Origin: Cordylochernes scorpioides
Taxonomy: Eukaryota; Arthropoda; Arachnida; Pseudoscorpiones; Chernetidae
Assembly: GCA_030710605.1 (NCBI GenBank)
Contig: CP092870.1
Coordinates: forward strand, 93,757,742 to 93,821,741
Direction: 5' to 3'
DNA length: 64,000 nt
The notes under the pieces: model-generated
The model's input: the letters and a program-made list of their open reading frames with translations, nothing else
What the model was told of the DNA's origin: nothing
Database searches by the model: none
Part shown: positions 32,281 to 43,129 of the stretch, in pieces
Layout of the letters: every line of letters begins with the position of its first letter
Numbering within the stretch: position 1 is the stretch's first letter
Translations under genes and position numbers: made by a program

Positions 32281-33600
32281 AATCTCTCCGAACCTCATGA
32301 TTTTTATTTTTTTTACAATATATTGATCCATGTGATTATCCAATTTATAATACATAGTTCAATATATATTGAAGAGAAAACGTAATGTGCCATCAACCAC
32401 ATTTTTCAATAATCATTTACAATATATCGAATTTATTCAAACAAATCTTTAAAATTTTCGAAACTTATAAACACTAACTATATTTAAATTATATTTTATA
32501 ATCGAGAAATAGTCTTTCTGAGAATATATAAAAAACATTTTTATTTGAAAAAATTGCTAATCATAGAATACCATTTAAGCATTTCAATAGAAATATTTGA
32601 ATATTTTGAATAATTACATACATAAAAGTGTATAATGAATAAAACAAAGAATTGTATATATAATAAGCATATATTGTCTATATTCTTCTCTTTCATTAAA
32701 ATATATAAATATTTAGGTGTTCCCCTAAAAATAAAATGGAAATATATTTCAATAAAACACGCTGAAAAAAAAAAGCGATTTTCTTTAGAAGTTCATTTGA
32801 CAGTTTTTATATACCTTTTTTTATTCGCATCTTTCTTTTCATTAGATTTTTTTAATACAAGTTTCGGTAAAGCTTTCATTTCCGAGACATTTCTTCATTA
32901 CCTCGAAACTCTAACCTTTCCAGACGAAGGATATAAACTAACCAAACGACTTTCTAAATCCGCCCAAATTTGTCCAAAAGATTTCTTCTACTCATTAGTC
33001 TTTATTTGAAAAGAAATCGATTACAGCGCAGGCGTACAGCTTCCTTCCAACTTTATCGATGGAAACTAATTATTGAAATAAATTCTTTTGGTTTTAAATT
33101 CACTTAAAAAAAAAATATTCTACGAGTATATGAAAAAAGATAGTATTTTGTGTTTTCTTTCATATATATGTTATAATATGGTAGCGAAAAATAAATAATC
33201 TTATAATTTTATTATTTATTTAATCAATGTTCGAGACTATTATGACTCTAATTAAGACTTTAAAAGAATATCCAAATATCCGCTATCGAAGACTAATGAG
33301 TGATCCAACCCCAGGAGAAACTAGTGTAATAGGGTTACAAATAACAATATAATCAGACGTTATTCTTCCCAATTTTATTGCATTTTAACTGATTTATGAT
33401 GCTATACATTTTTTTATGACAGGTGATTATCTCGCCGAGTGTGTGTAAAGGTTTAAAGATCATAGGGTGTCAGAATGGTATAATAATAGTACCAATTAAT
33501 ATTTCCGTTCTGATATGCAGTAAAAGCAGCGACACCAACGACTCTATTTGTAGATTACCATAGCTAGCCATGGTTTCAAGACATCCCGGGACATGATTCT
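32281..33600. other. AT-rich intergenic, one long chance frame
   Basis: The plus frame 32,635-33,009 (124 codons) starts MNKTKNCIYNK, has a hydrophobic stretch (VFIYLFLFASFF) and ends SLVFI. I recognise no family. Composition is what A/T-rich DNA gives, and the chance of it being a gene is low. Nothing else seen. Confidence 0.35.
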
Positions 33601-33700
33601 TTTTAAAATAAAGCAATTTCTACTGTCCTTACTGATGGGGCGCTAATGCATCATAATATAATTTAATCAATAAAAATACACAGCATAACTCTGTATTTAC
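33601..33700 (+). repeat. Family P fragment
   Basis: GCAATTTCTACTGTCCTTAC, TGATGGGGCGCTAATGCATC as in P copies at 23.4 and 60.9 kb. Confidence 0.5.
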
Positions 33701-33701
33701 A

Positions 33702-33790
33702 CACACAAGCCTTTATTAAGACATTCTACCTTATACAGACGATTCTCCTGTAGGAAATGAATCTAAAAAGAAATGAGAAGCACAGGGGAA
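33702..33790 (-). repeat. LINE 3' end, family R
   Basis: ACACACAAGCCTTTATTAAG, ACATTCTACCTTATACAG, ATTCTCCTGTAGG; the same terminus as 31.9 kb. Confidence 0.55.
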
Positions 33791-33867
33791 GAAACTGAAT
33801 CCTCGCTCAGAAAAGAGAAAAAGAAGAAAAGGAAAGAATTTATATGTAGAATGACATTTGAAAATTA

Positions 33868-34075
33868 TCCCGCATGTGTTTCTTTTGAACAAAAAATCGA
33901 AATTTATTTTAAGGAGAAATAACGATTATTTCTAACCTTAAGGAAGAAGTATGAAAAGATGAATTGTGAAAAGTAATGATAAACGGAAAAATAAAAGTGT
34001 TCAGGGATGGGAATCGAACCCACAGTGTTCCGCTTACTGGGCAGATGCCATGTCCACTAGACTACCCTTGTATAT
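33868..34075 (-). repeat. tRNA-derived SINE, family S
   Basis: On the minus strand, 33,996-34,070 is tRNA-like: A box TAGTCTAGTGG, B box GGGTTCGATTCCC, an anticodon arm TCTGC/GCGGA with loop CCAGTAA (AGT, threonine-like) and a T arm GTGGG/CCCAT. Only about four acceptor pairs form, so it is a SINE head, not a working tRNA. The body follows to about 33,868 (AATAACGATTATTTC region) and matches the fold-back at 27.0 kb and the fragment at 60.5 kb. Confidence 0.75.
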
Positions 34076-35267
34076 GTACAAAGGTTGAGACTATATACAT
34101 CGTTTTTCGTGCATAGAACACATAACTCTGTATTTATGAAATCTAAGAAAGACATTTATACAAGCGTAAAATTAAAAGGTCATTCAATGAAATAAAATCT
34201 ATGTTCGTCGATATGGAAATTGCTCTTAATAAACAAGTAGTATAATCAAAATGGTATAAACATCAATGTAAAAGATTATATCAATATTTAAAAACCATAT
34301 TTAATTATATAAAAAAAATAAGTTTTCATATTCCAGTTTGCCATAATTTATTTAACTTTTATTTCAAAATAATTACATTGAAATTATAAGAAAAATATTT
34401 ATTCAAATATTTATACAAGAATAAATTCTAAAAAAACACTCAGATATAAAATTCTTAAATCTACAATATTAAATATTTCCAATGTATCCTTTGAGAATAT
34501 TTTTGAAGGATGTTTTTCTAACATTTCTATGTATGTAAATATGTTGTATTATATAAGGGAATATTTTTTGTGATTCTATCTGTATTTATTTGATGATAAT
34601 AATAATATAAATATAATAATTCTTACAAAGTTTTATATACAAATATGAATATAGTTTGTGCAAATACAAATTAAGGTTTGCAAAAATCTAAATATAGACT
34701 TTTTGATTTTAATAAGGACATTGTCTGAATTCAATATATTGACATTTTTTTAAATCTCTGAAATAACATTTTGGATTTCATTAAGGACATTCTTGTTGTT
34801 GTTGTTTCTTGTTGAGGAGTTTGGTTACACAGTTCAACGGCTTACAAATTCAATGTACAAACTACCTCTCTAAATGATCCTCTTTGTAAAATCAAAATGT
34901 AATATTTTAATTAATAGAAGAATGGATTTACCAGAACAATACATAGCAGCCTAGAAAATATTTCAGTTTTCTGTTGTATTGATAATTTAACCTATTCCTG
35001 ATATTTTAAGCATATTGTTGTTGTTTAAACAAGGTAGGCAGAGTTCTACACCATTTTCTTTTGATTTGATTAATTCACCTAATAAAGCATGGATAAAAGC
35101 TTGAGGATTCAGAATTGATGGGATTTATGCTATCTCATTTACTTGTACGTCAACCTGAAAATCCTCAAGCTTTTATCCATGCTTTATTAGATGAATTAAT
35201 CAAATCAAAAGAAAACGGTGAAGACCTGCCTACCTTATTTACACAATATCATCTTAAAGCTTTCTTT
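34076..35267. other. AT-rich intergenic with a short inverted repeat
   Basis: 35,055-35,105 (TTTTGATTTGATTAATTCAC, TAATAAAGCATGGATAAAAG) is the inverse of about 35,155-35,210, with TTGAGGATT / AATCCTCAA near the centre: a 50-bp-arm hairpin with a loop of about 50 bp next to the LINE end. No gene. Confidence 0.5.
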
Positions 35268-35590
35268 ATTGTTGTTGTTGTTTCTTATCCCCCTGTATAA
35301 GGATTACACGAATTCCATGAGTCCATGCTCCTCGAGCTGTTTTATGATAAGCAGTGGCCTCTCCCAAAGGTCCTGTTTAATGCATCTAATGCAAGACAAA
35401 TGCAAAGTGTTCTGGAGCTGCAGATGTCAAGCTACATTTTGGGCAAATGGGGTAGATTTTGTTGTTGTTTTCTATCTTCAATGGCTTGAGATGGCCTGTT
35501 CTAAATCTTGTTAGTGTTGTTTGGTGCTGTCTATTTCTGAGGTTCAGAGCTCCTCCTGGTTCCACCCCACTGTACCAGCTTGACAGTCTT
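35268..35590 (-). pseudogene. LINE family Q C-terminus with GGGGGATAAGAAAC tail
   Basis: Minus strand: RFRTGHLKPL, ICPKCSLTSAAPEHF (C-x2-C ... H), then after a frameshift CIKQDLWERPLLIIKQLEEH and GLMEFV, ending at TAA (35,304-35,306). This is a typical LINE ORF2 zinc tail. The 3' UTR is very short and ends GGGGGATAAGAAACAACAAC, the same tail type as the fragment at 6.6 kb. Confidence 0.7.
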
Positions 35591-35599
35591 GTAAAAATA

Positions 35600-36019
35600 T
35601 AATGGTTTTACAATTTGAAGAAAACATTTTAAAGTTTAATCATATAGCGCGCATTTTATTGTCTAATATCTCAACAAAGTTAAATAGAAAATATTCTAAA
35701 AGATAATTTCAATTTATTTGAAAGTTATCACAATGACATATCAAAGTGTAATGTCAAATTTTTAAAGTGTTGAAATGACATTCAACTTTTCAAATATTTA
35801 GTTTTAAAATTATCAAATTAAATATTAATATATTTTGATGTCAAATAATATTGTCAGTAAATAATTAAATAATAAATTATCACTAATTAAAGAAATTAAT
35901 CTGCTACTAAATTGAATTGAGTACATTGATTTTTCCTGTACCTTGTTGATGATTATTATTGAAACGGGCTCCAAGAACTTAGGTTATCTGATATATGCAA
36001 ATATTAAAAACAATTTGGA
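35600..36019. other. AT-rich intergenic, no gene seen
   Basis: Simple A/T-rich sequence; no feature recognised. Confidence 0.45.
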
Positions 36020-36200
36020 CATATATCCTAACCATCAACATGAGCGTTTCTTAGATGGCAGAGCGCCATCTAGTGGAACAGAAATCAACTAACCGTTGAT
36101 TTAACCTGTTCCCTGGTATTTGGCCAACCCATTTTCTTGATATATGAAGAAAAGCTAACTACGAATGGGAATTAAATATTAATTAATCGTTTAATTATAT
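36020..36200 (-). repeat. Family L fragment ending at the hammerhead cleavage site
   Basis: Contains ATGGCAGAGCGCCATC, TAGTGGAACAG, GTTGATTTAACCTGTTCC and, on the minus strand, a 5' end TTCGTAGTTAGC. In the intact motif the cleavage base is followed by CGTGGTTAGC, so this copy begins within about two bases of the predicted ribozyme cut. Confidence 0.55.
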
Positions 36201-36360
36201 ATTTTATTATACTTAATTGATCTATTTATTCCGACAGATATGGTGTATCAGTCTTTTTTTATTATTATTTATTGCCCTGATTCCAGTTTAATTTCACTTT
36301 TTTACCGTTTTCCCCCATAAATAGTGGCTGCAGAAATATAAATGTAACGTTAGCGAAATA

Positions 36361-36928
36361 CACTCATGGAGAAAATTTAAGTAAGTTGTAGCTTTCAGCA
36401 TGTATATCAGGATTCAGACAATAACTCTGAAAGATACACTCATGGACAAAACTTAAGGAAGTTCTACCTTTTAGCATGTATATCGGGATTCAGACAATAA
36501 CTCTGAAAGATACACTCATGGACAAAACTTAAGGAAGTTCTACCTTTTAGCATGTATATCGGGATTCAGACAATAACTCAGAGAAAGATATGTCCTTGTC
36601 TGGAGGAGGACTCTCTCAAGATGGAGGAGCCTTCCTTCCTGAGAACAACTTTTTATATCTTTTACCACCAAATTGTAAATAATCACATTTACCTTTGTTT
36701 AATTTATCTTTGATTTTTGTAAGAATTAACTAAAAGTGTCAATAAAATATATTGAATTGTCAAATTGTCTAAAAGATATTTGATACACAGTAACCTTTAT
36801 TGAAGACACAAGAGATAACCAAGTGTGAACAAAATTGCCTCTGTCTCCTTCAAAAAAAAAAAAAAAAGAAAAGAAAAGAAACCGGCCACATCCATATAAT
36901 AAACTTTCTTAAGATTTCTCTATGAGTG
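36361..36928 (+). mobile_element. MITE family A with 76-bp tandem units and an internal insertion
   Basis: CACTCATGGA starts at 36,361, 36,437 and 36,513, an exact 76-bp period different from the 119-bp unit at 0.3 kb. A foreign segment (about 36,590-36,770, including GTCTGGAGGAGGACTC) then interrupts before the usual right half resumes. The right terminus TCTATGAGTG is near 36,928. Confidence 0.75.
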
Positions 36929-37217
36929 TATTTTAATAAAACAAAAAAAAATATTTTTTTGAATTTATTACACCTTCCTTAGAGGAAATATAATTTAATA
37001 ATAATGAAAATATTCCATATAAATCTATATCATTTATTATATCAATTTATTTTAGCTATATTTTGGCAGTATTTATTTATTTTTGCAAAAATATAAAGAA
37101 TGCTTTATATATTTCTACTAACGCATACCACAATTTAACTTATGAGAACAAACTATATTTACATATTTTCCAAAAAAGAAAACAGTGTTTATATTTATGA
37201 AGAAAAAAACCCTGGTA

Positions 37218-37249
<32 letters not shown>

Positions 37250-37824
37250 TTATTAATAAAATATTTGGTAAAATAGAGAAAATGTAAGATTCAAATACTA
37301 TTTCTGAATGTCATTTTTCAAATCTAAAAGTCATAAATATAGATTTTTATTTATAAAAACAATTTTGAATTCCATAAATGTCAGAGAAGATTCTGTGAAA
37401 TATTATAAAAATCCTTAACGCCTTCCTTTTCGAGAAAATTTTATTAAAGCCAAAATTCAAATCGAACTTAAAACCACTGGTCTAACTTTGTTTACATTCC
37501 ACTCCTCCTGTACGTTAGTAATGTTTGATCAAAACTTGGCGTCTTTTTTTATCTCGGATTATTTTTTTACAAAATATATATTCTCAAACTTATATTTAAA
37601 TGTGTTTCTTTAAAATTAAATAAACATTAAATTGAATTTGAATAAATAATTCAAAAGAAATTATGATGTATAGAGCTTTTTTAAATGTAATTTTTGAAAA
37701 AATATATTCAAATTGTGTTTTCAGAATTATTATTTTTTTTTTGTGATTATATTTTTTTTATTACCAGTTGTATGAAAGATATGATATATAATCTGAATTA
37801 TGATATTAAAATTATAATTTTCTA
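36929..37824. other. AT-rich intergenic, no gene seen
   Basis: Contains a (TA)n tract near 37,220. No other feature recognised. Confidence 0.45.
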
Positions 37825-37945
37825 TACGTGGATGGCGCTCTGCCTTCTATAAAGCACATGTGCTCCTGCTCAGGATATGCCATTTTTAATATTGATTTCA
37901 ACACCTGATCTTTTTATCTTTTATTTTTTTCTTTCGTTTTTTCAT
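37825..37945 (+). repeat. Family L 3' end
   Basis: GATGGCGCTCTGCC, CAGGATATGCC, then the family tail (CACCTGATC ... TTTTATTTTTTTC) ending at AT repeats, as at 16.1 kb. Confidence 0.65.
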
Positions 37946-38190
37946 ATATATATAGAAACATATATATATATGAACATATAACAATAGAAACATATATATA
38001 TATGTATAGTTATATTTATAATAAATGAAAGATAATTGGTATAAGAGAAGGAGTATTGATAGTTAAAAAGAAATTAGATAAATATTATTTTTATGGTATC
38101 AAAAAGGTTTTGTATTTTATGTAACAATATAGGGCTATAACTAGTTCACGCTGTAGTATCGGCAGTTACGCGTCATAGAAGCAGAACATA

Positions 38191-38209
38191 GGGGGGGGGG
38201 GGGGGGGGG
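38191..38209. repeat. Homopolymer G, 19 bases
   Basis: Nineteen consecutive G in A/T-rich sequence, a likely polymerase-slippage site and possible G-quadruplex former. Confidence 0.9.
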
Positions 38210-38355
38210 AAAGGAAGAATTGAAGGTATTAGGATGAGAAAAAGAGAAAATACAAAACCATGTTAACCATTATACCTTAAATTCGACATCAAAGTATTTT
38301 ATAACTTTCTTTGAACATTATAAAACCTTTATATATATATATATATATATATATA

Positions 38356-38748
38356 TCCTAATTTAAACAATGTTATATGTAAGTAATAAAGTATGACGTC
38401 TTTTCTAGTCGTCTCAAAGTGACAACAGTTTGCCACCGGACCCCAGGGGAGGGGAGGATGACCCACATAAGACTGACCAATGAGCATCAACACCCGGGGG
38501 ATCCAGAGAGGGACAAAATTGGGGTTGGTAGGATGTTGACAGTTAGTTAGGTTAAAGTGGATATTTCGGAGAGGCCCGCTCAGACTAGGTCCGTGGCCAT
38601 CTCACGGCGGCCCTCGTGGCCGCCGTTTTGGCTCCTCTCTGCCTCCGCGGCTTCATGCAGGACGCCGAGCTTTCCTCGGTTAATTCCCAACTTTCCCCTG
38701 GTCCTGGTGCCACGTGAGACGTACTAGGAGAGCGTCTTTTGATCCCGG
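38356..38748 (-). repeat. GC-rich repeat family K, copy 2
   Basis: Matches 22.05-22.48 kb over nearly its full length with indels, including the GACGTCTTTTCTAGTCGTC block and the ACGGCGGCC / GGCCGCCGT hairpin (38,604-38,626). Starts after a TA tract like the other copy. Confidence 0.65.
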
Positions 38749-38908
38749 GAGAAAATATTTTACATTATTAAAACGCCAATAAAATAAGATTTAAAAATTA
38801 AATAAAGTGATTTGGTTGTTTACATTTGTTTCAATGCAGAAGCTGCGCGGGCTCCTATTACGCGTGCTTCCGAGTTTTCCTATTTTAAGTCGATATCTTC
38901 ACTTGAGG

Positions 38909-39294
38909 TTATGGGGTGGGTTCAGGGAATATTATGTTATATATTTCCGTAATGTATATTATTCTGTTAATGCTATTGTGCTTTGTGGATATGATGGATT
39001 CTATGATAATTATCTGTAGTCTATGTGCCTGTGTCTATGGGCCTGTTTCTCTTATATGTTGGTATACTAAAGATCTACTGTCCTGATTGTCGATATTTCG
39101 TTTATGTTCTGACGCTCTTATATTTAAATGTCTGCCAGTTTCGCCGACATATTTGGTTTTGCATTCGTTGCATTCTAAGGAGTATATGACATTCTTAATA
39201 TTGGAAGGATAATCAATGGTATTGTTCTTTGTTATGGGGTTTCTTAGTAACGGATTTGAATTAGGTGAATTGCTGAGAAAGGCTTTGTATATAT
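38909..39294 (-). pseudogene. Penelope-like element, GIY-YIG endonuclease fragment
   Basis: Minus frame 39,294-39,035 reads KAFLSNSPNSNPLLRNPITK, then VIYSLECNECKTKYVGET and GRHLNIRASEHKR, ending at a stop. The IYSLEC ... YVGETGR ... RASEH series is the GIY-YIG nuclease domain found at the C-terminus of Penelope-like retrotransposon proteins (the usual x-C-x2-C-x3-YVG-x-T form). A shifted frame continues to 38,909 with EIYNIIFPEPTP. The reverse-transcriptase part is absent. It is a relic, but shows that this retroelement class has lived in the genome. Confidence 0.8.
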
Positions 39295-39469
39295 TTTATA
39301 TATAAAATTATACCCTTTTGAGATATCTCCCTCTCTCTTGGATATTTTAATAACAATTACTTGTTTTTATAAATTTTATTGCCATTTATATCGATAAGAA
39401 AATTGTAACAATTAATATTCTTTTTAATATAATAGCATCAAATATTATCTCTACATTATACTTACTGTA

Positions 39470-39520
39470 ACAATAAAAGTTATAGAATGGTAAGGCTTGG
39501 CTCATCAGTGGTGAACCTTC
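39470..39520 (-). repeat. Family P core fragment
   Basis: Minus strand GGTTCACCACTGATGAGCC followed by AAGCCTTACC, as in the family P loop at 7.88 kb. Confidence 0.5.
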
Positions 39521-39627
39521 TCAGCTGTTTGGCCAAATTAATTTCCAGACCGCTCTACTATTGTATTGGATTGGTTTTATTATATATCCTGTATTTGCTA
39601 AGGAAGGCAGCTTAGAGGTGTTTAGGG

Positions 39628-40218
39628 AACTTATGGACATAAACTTATAGTAATAATAACGAATAGATTCAAAAAGGATAAGTTTCTTTATTTGAAAAAT
39701 CAATTCGAGCTTTCGGGCGCAAGCTGCCCTTCTACAGGAATAATGGATACAATTTCAAGTAGTCGTGTATGTACAGATATATATATTTTCTTTAAATGGT
39801 TTCTCGATTTGGTCTTGTATAGCGTGAGTGGATCACATACCCACGTGATTTAGTTTAAATCAAAGAAAAGCCTTGATAAAGAGAGGCGTGTTGCCCCTAG
39901 AAATACTAGCTGATTAATAATTTATATCCATTATTCCTGTAGAAGGGCAGCTTGCGCCCGAAAGCTCGAATTGATTTTTCAAATAAAGAAACTTATCCTT
40001 TTTGAATCTATTCGTTATTATAATTATTGAAAGGATTATTCGTCATAAACTTATAGTATTTGATGACGCCGGTAGTCTGTCTTTTAAGAGACAGAGGCAA
40101 ATTTGTTCACACTTAGTTATCTCGTGTGTCTTCAATAAAGGTCACTGTAATATCTTTCAGAGTTATTGTCTGAATCTCGATATACATGCTAAAAGGTACA
40201 ACTTCCTTAAGGTTTTTT
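39628..40218 (-). repeat. MITE family A interrupted by a fold-back element
   Basis: The left terminal piece (ACTTATGGACATAAACTTA, 39,628-39,653) and the remainder (TTTGATGACGCCGG ... GGTACAACTTCCTTAAGG, 40,044-40,218) are one family A copy split by the family G insertion. Confidence 0.65.
39654..40043 (+). repeat. Family G inverted dimer with 15-bp target duplication
   Basis: Flanked by CATAAACTTATAGTA at 39,639-39,653 and 40,044-40,058. Arms 39,654-39,750 and 39,925-40,021 (97 bp each) are reverse complements and each carries CTGTAGAAGGGCAGCTTG, CGCCCGAAAGC, TCGAATT. The 174-bp loop contains a family I hammerhead-like block (CCTTGATAAAGAGAGGCG, TTGCCCCTAGAAATAC). A 22-bp tail occurs on the right only. 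Confidence 0.85.
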
Positions 40219-41295
40219 TTTTAAATATAGATCAAGTTCAGATAATGATTTAAAAGAAAAAAAGGAATATACTGACCGCTAGATGAAAGAGAGTTCCATG
40301 TATTTCAACCAACGAATCATTTCAAATTAAATTACAAATTCAGCCCCTGAATATATTTTTGGAACGCTAAATGATTTAGTAAGTGCTTATATAGTTGAGG
40401 TTATATCTCAAAATATTTCATTATAATATTTAATCTAGTTTTTTTCATATCTTTTTGATATCATTAGTAAAATCAAACAACCATTTAGAATAGCTAATCA
40501 CAGATTGAATTTCTTCTAAAATTATCGTTTTATTTATCAAAATTCAAAAGAGAGCATTCCTTTTCCTTTTAGCAGAAGAAGAAAAGTATTGAAAAAGCAA
40601 TTAAAATCGATTAAAAGCACTTCTATTGATTCCGATTGTTTATTACAATAATTCTTCTCCCTTTTAACGAAATGAAGATCTTTAATTCTTTTGATATTTT
40701 CTTTTTCTATAAAAAGAGGACAATAAATTCGTAGCCATCTATTGCTGCTACTAAGAAAGATCAAGTCTTTCCCTTTTCTCTTTCCAAATTAATTGGCGTG
40801 CTTTTCTCCAATCTTTGCCACCTTTCTTTTTTTTTCTTTCTTTTCTAACCTCTTTTCTTCAAATTAACAAGGCTTCTGCTGAGGAAATTGTAATTTGCAC
40901 GATTTTAAAGCAGGCTTCTCTCGTAATTTGAATAATTACCTTTGGTTTCTTTTTTTTTCTCCTTTCTTTTCTGAAGCCAGCCAACTCGTTAAATTATGGT
41001 GACTATTAATTTTAATGGGTTATTTTCTAATTACAAGATTTTTATCGACTTTCCATCCCCAAATGGTACTTTATTTGCTTACTCTGTATCTGTATTTTTT
41101 GTTTTTCTTACAGTATTTAATTGTGCGTACCTCGCTCCTGACTTTATAATTAAAAGGTGACTTTGGAGATTTCAAGCTTAACTTTTTTTGTATCGGTTGC
41201 CTCGAAATTGTGAATTCAGTTAGAACTGGTGTGCGAATTCTGAAATATACTTGCGAGTTTTTATCAACGAAATATGATATATATATATATATATT
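40219..41295. other. AT-rich intergenic, no gene seen
   Basis: T-rich tracts near 40,820-40,970. The 75-codon minus frame at 40,537 is unsupported. Confidence 0.4.
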
Positions 41296-41370
41296 TTTGA
41301 CGGGAGAGGCGACCTTTGTCTCTTTAGATCATTTTCCTCCCGGCAAAATTTCCATCTATATATATATATA
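41296..41370 (+). repeat. Family D tail fragment
   Basis: GACGGGAGAGGCGACC, TTTGTCTC and the tail TCCCGGCAAAATTTCC, flanked on both sides by (AT)n. Confidence 0.65.
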
Positions 41371-41439
41371 TATATGAAGTTTCGGTTGTGCTTTTTTCAA
41401 ATAAATATACATACCACGTATATGTTGCATATATATGTT

Positions 41440-41785
41440 ACGAATAATTTGTTTGTTGTTAGAGAAAGGGTTGATAAGACAAAGGATCGATAAGATAAAG
41501 GGTTGGTGCAGTCATGATAAAAAAAGAAAATTATTTATCATCAAGTAGCTTTTATTTTGAATTACTTGAGGAAATATTACACATTAGTTATTTTCACATT
41601 ATATAGAATTTATAAAGTTAATCCTATATTAGTGATTCAAAAAGATAGATATATTAACTACGTATATTTATAACAAAAATGAAAGTTATTCTAAAAACGA
41701 TGATAACCAAAAAGTAGAAATATCAATGAATAAAAAATAAAATATATATTTTTAAAAATATATTTAGTTTTTTAATTATATAACA
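41440..41785 (+). repeat. Repeat family N, copy 2
   Basis: Landmarks GGTTGATAAGACAAAGG, GTGCAGTCATGATAA, CAAGTAGCTTTTATTTTG, ending AATTATATAACATATATA. The gypsy element starts a few bases later, inserted at the AT end of this repeat. Confidence 0.65.
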
Positions 41786-41791
41786 TATATA

Positions 41792-42614
41792 TGTCATAAT
41801 TTGTATATAATTGTATGCTCCCCGACCCACTATGCATGTACAAATGTATGATTTTCAAAGATTTAATAAAAGAATAAGGTAACTGGAGGAAAGAAAGTAA
41901 CAAAAGACATAGGAAATAGGCCTAAAGCTGGCACGACTATTCTGGGCACCCCTGTGTCAATATTGCAGGGGCAGAGACCGGAGGTCTCTAGTGACCGCAG
42001 AAGTTATATTAGTCGCGAAGCACTCAATACTTCCTGACAAAGCAGGACGTATCTGGTATCCACAGAAGTTATATTAGTATAGAGACACCCCATACTTCCG
42101 ACCCAAGACCGGACGTATTTTGATAACGCGGAAGTAAATAAAATCGAAATAGCAACCGACACTTCCTATCAGGCAGGCCATATCTTTCACCAAAGAGAAC
42201 CGCGGTCCAATCAGAAGACAGCACCTTAAGTAGGTCAACCAATAGGAAAAGATCATGTGACATCTCTCGACCAATCAGAGAGAAACTGAGTCTTGGTGTT
42301 AAATCGAAAAAGCAAGAATAGTCAGTGGCTCCTTCGCTTCCAACAAGGTAACATCTACTCTAGAGATCTCTCTCGCTCCGCTCATTTCATCTAAATCCAA
42401 TCATCGCCATGTGATCAACTAATTAATAAGTCAAATCGCTCAGCTCTTCTCAAGCTTTCTTCCCTCCAACCCAGTTGCCTTTTATTTTCAAACCCAATCA
42501 CGTGTCCTGATTATTCCTAACTGTATGCTTAAACTTCCACTCAAACGACTGCGTTTCAACCAATCCTCACCATTCAAATCGAACAACAAGAAACCCCGCA
42601 ACGATATTATCACA
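41792..42614 (+). repeat. 5' long terminal repeat
   Basis: 823 bp, TGTC...CACA. It contains a 65-bp tandem motif (CAGAAGTTATATTAGT near 41,998 and 42,063, decayed third near 42,130) and CCAAT boxes at 42,207, 42,239 and 42,271, exactly 32 bp apart, with further CCAAT words at 42,397, 42,493 and 42,560. This looks like a pol II promoter upstream array. No obvious TATA box. AATAAA-like words occur near 41,863 and 42,136. Confidence 0.9.
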
Positions 42615-42642
42615 GAACGGTTAAGTCGACAGGATAAAGATT
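42615..42642 (+). promoter_or_regulatory. Expected primer-binding region, no standard TGG
   Basis: Directly after the 5' LTR the sequence is GAACGGTTAAGTCGACAGG. A usual tRNA-primed site starts TGG near the LTR end; none is seen, so priming is either offset, by an unusual tRNA, or self-primed. Undecided. Confidence 0.35.
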
Positions 42643-43098
42643 ATGGAAATTAGCCCAGGCGCCAGCAAAACAAAAGGCAATAACAAACCGAGAGAGAAGA
42701 GACTGACAACGAACGAAGCGACAAGACACACCCTGGCGACGGTAATTTTAGAATTGACCGCCGCGCTACAAGGGGCAAGATCCACGCAACTGGAAGCGGT
42801 CTTCCGGAGCGCCACCCTCGGGGCAACCGACGCCCGCACCGCCGGTACGTGTCCGAACAACCTGACGCCCACCGAGGAGTCGCCACCCGCCATGCCGTAC
42901 CCGTGCACCCGGAAGCAATCCACGCGACACGGGCCCAGTGTACCGACAACGCGGTCCACTCGAATGGAAGCAGTACAAATAACTAGATTTCCCTTTCAAT
43001 CGCGCGGACAGTGCAAACGGTCCCGATCCGGTCCAACAGACATTCCAAGCCAGCCATCCCAAGCCGAAGACGCCACAGTGGAGACCTTTCGAGACTAA
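42643..43098 (+). CDS. gag-like frame of the gypsy element, 151 codons
   Basis: Starts at ATG 42,643 soon after the 5' LTR, in the position of gag. The protein is rich in Arg, Thr, Pro and Ser. I see no capsid motif and no CCHC zinc knuckle, and it is far shorter than usual gypsy Gag (several hundred residues), so it is either a truncated or a much altered Gag. It overlaps the pol frame by about 115 bp (pol is open from 42,983). Relative to gag, pol lies in the +1 phase, the arrangement expected for frameshift expression. Other frames on the opposite strand here are shadows. Confidence 0.55.
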   Translation: MEISPGASKTKGNNKPREKRLTTNEATRHTLATVILELTAALQGARSTQLEAVFRSATLGATDARTAGTCPNNLTPTEESPPAMPYPCTRKQSTRHGPSVPTTRSTRMEAVQITRFPFQSRGQCKRSRSGPTDIPSQPSQAEDATVETFRD

Positions 43099-43129
43099 GG
43101 TAGGCAATCCACCCAATGACACCATCAAA

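Noticed and set aside
32635..33009. 124-codon plus-strand frame as a host gene
   Set aside because: No recognisable domain, Lys/Ile/Phe-rich composition expected from A/T-rich DNA, no splice or promoter context.
33996..34070. Functional tRNA-Thr gene
   Set aside because: A and B boxes and the anticodon and T arms are good, but the acceptor stem pairs only about four of seven and the unit continues into a repeated SINE body.
38807..39019. 70-codon plus-strand gene
   Set aside because: It is antisense to the Penelope-like endonuclease fragment, which has clear family motifs.
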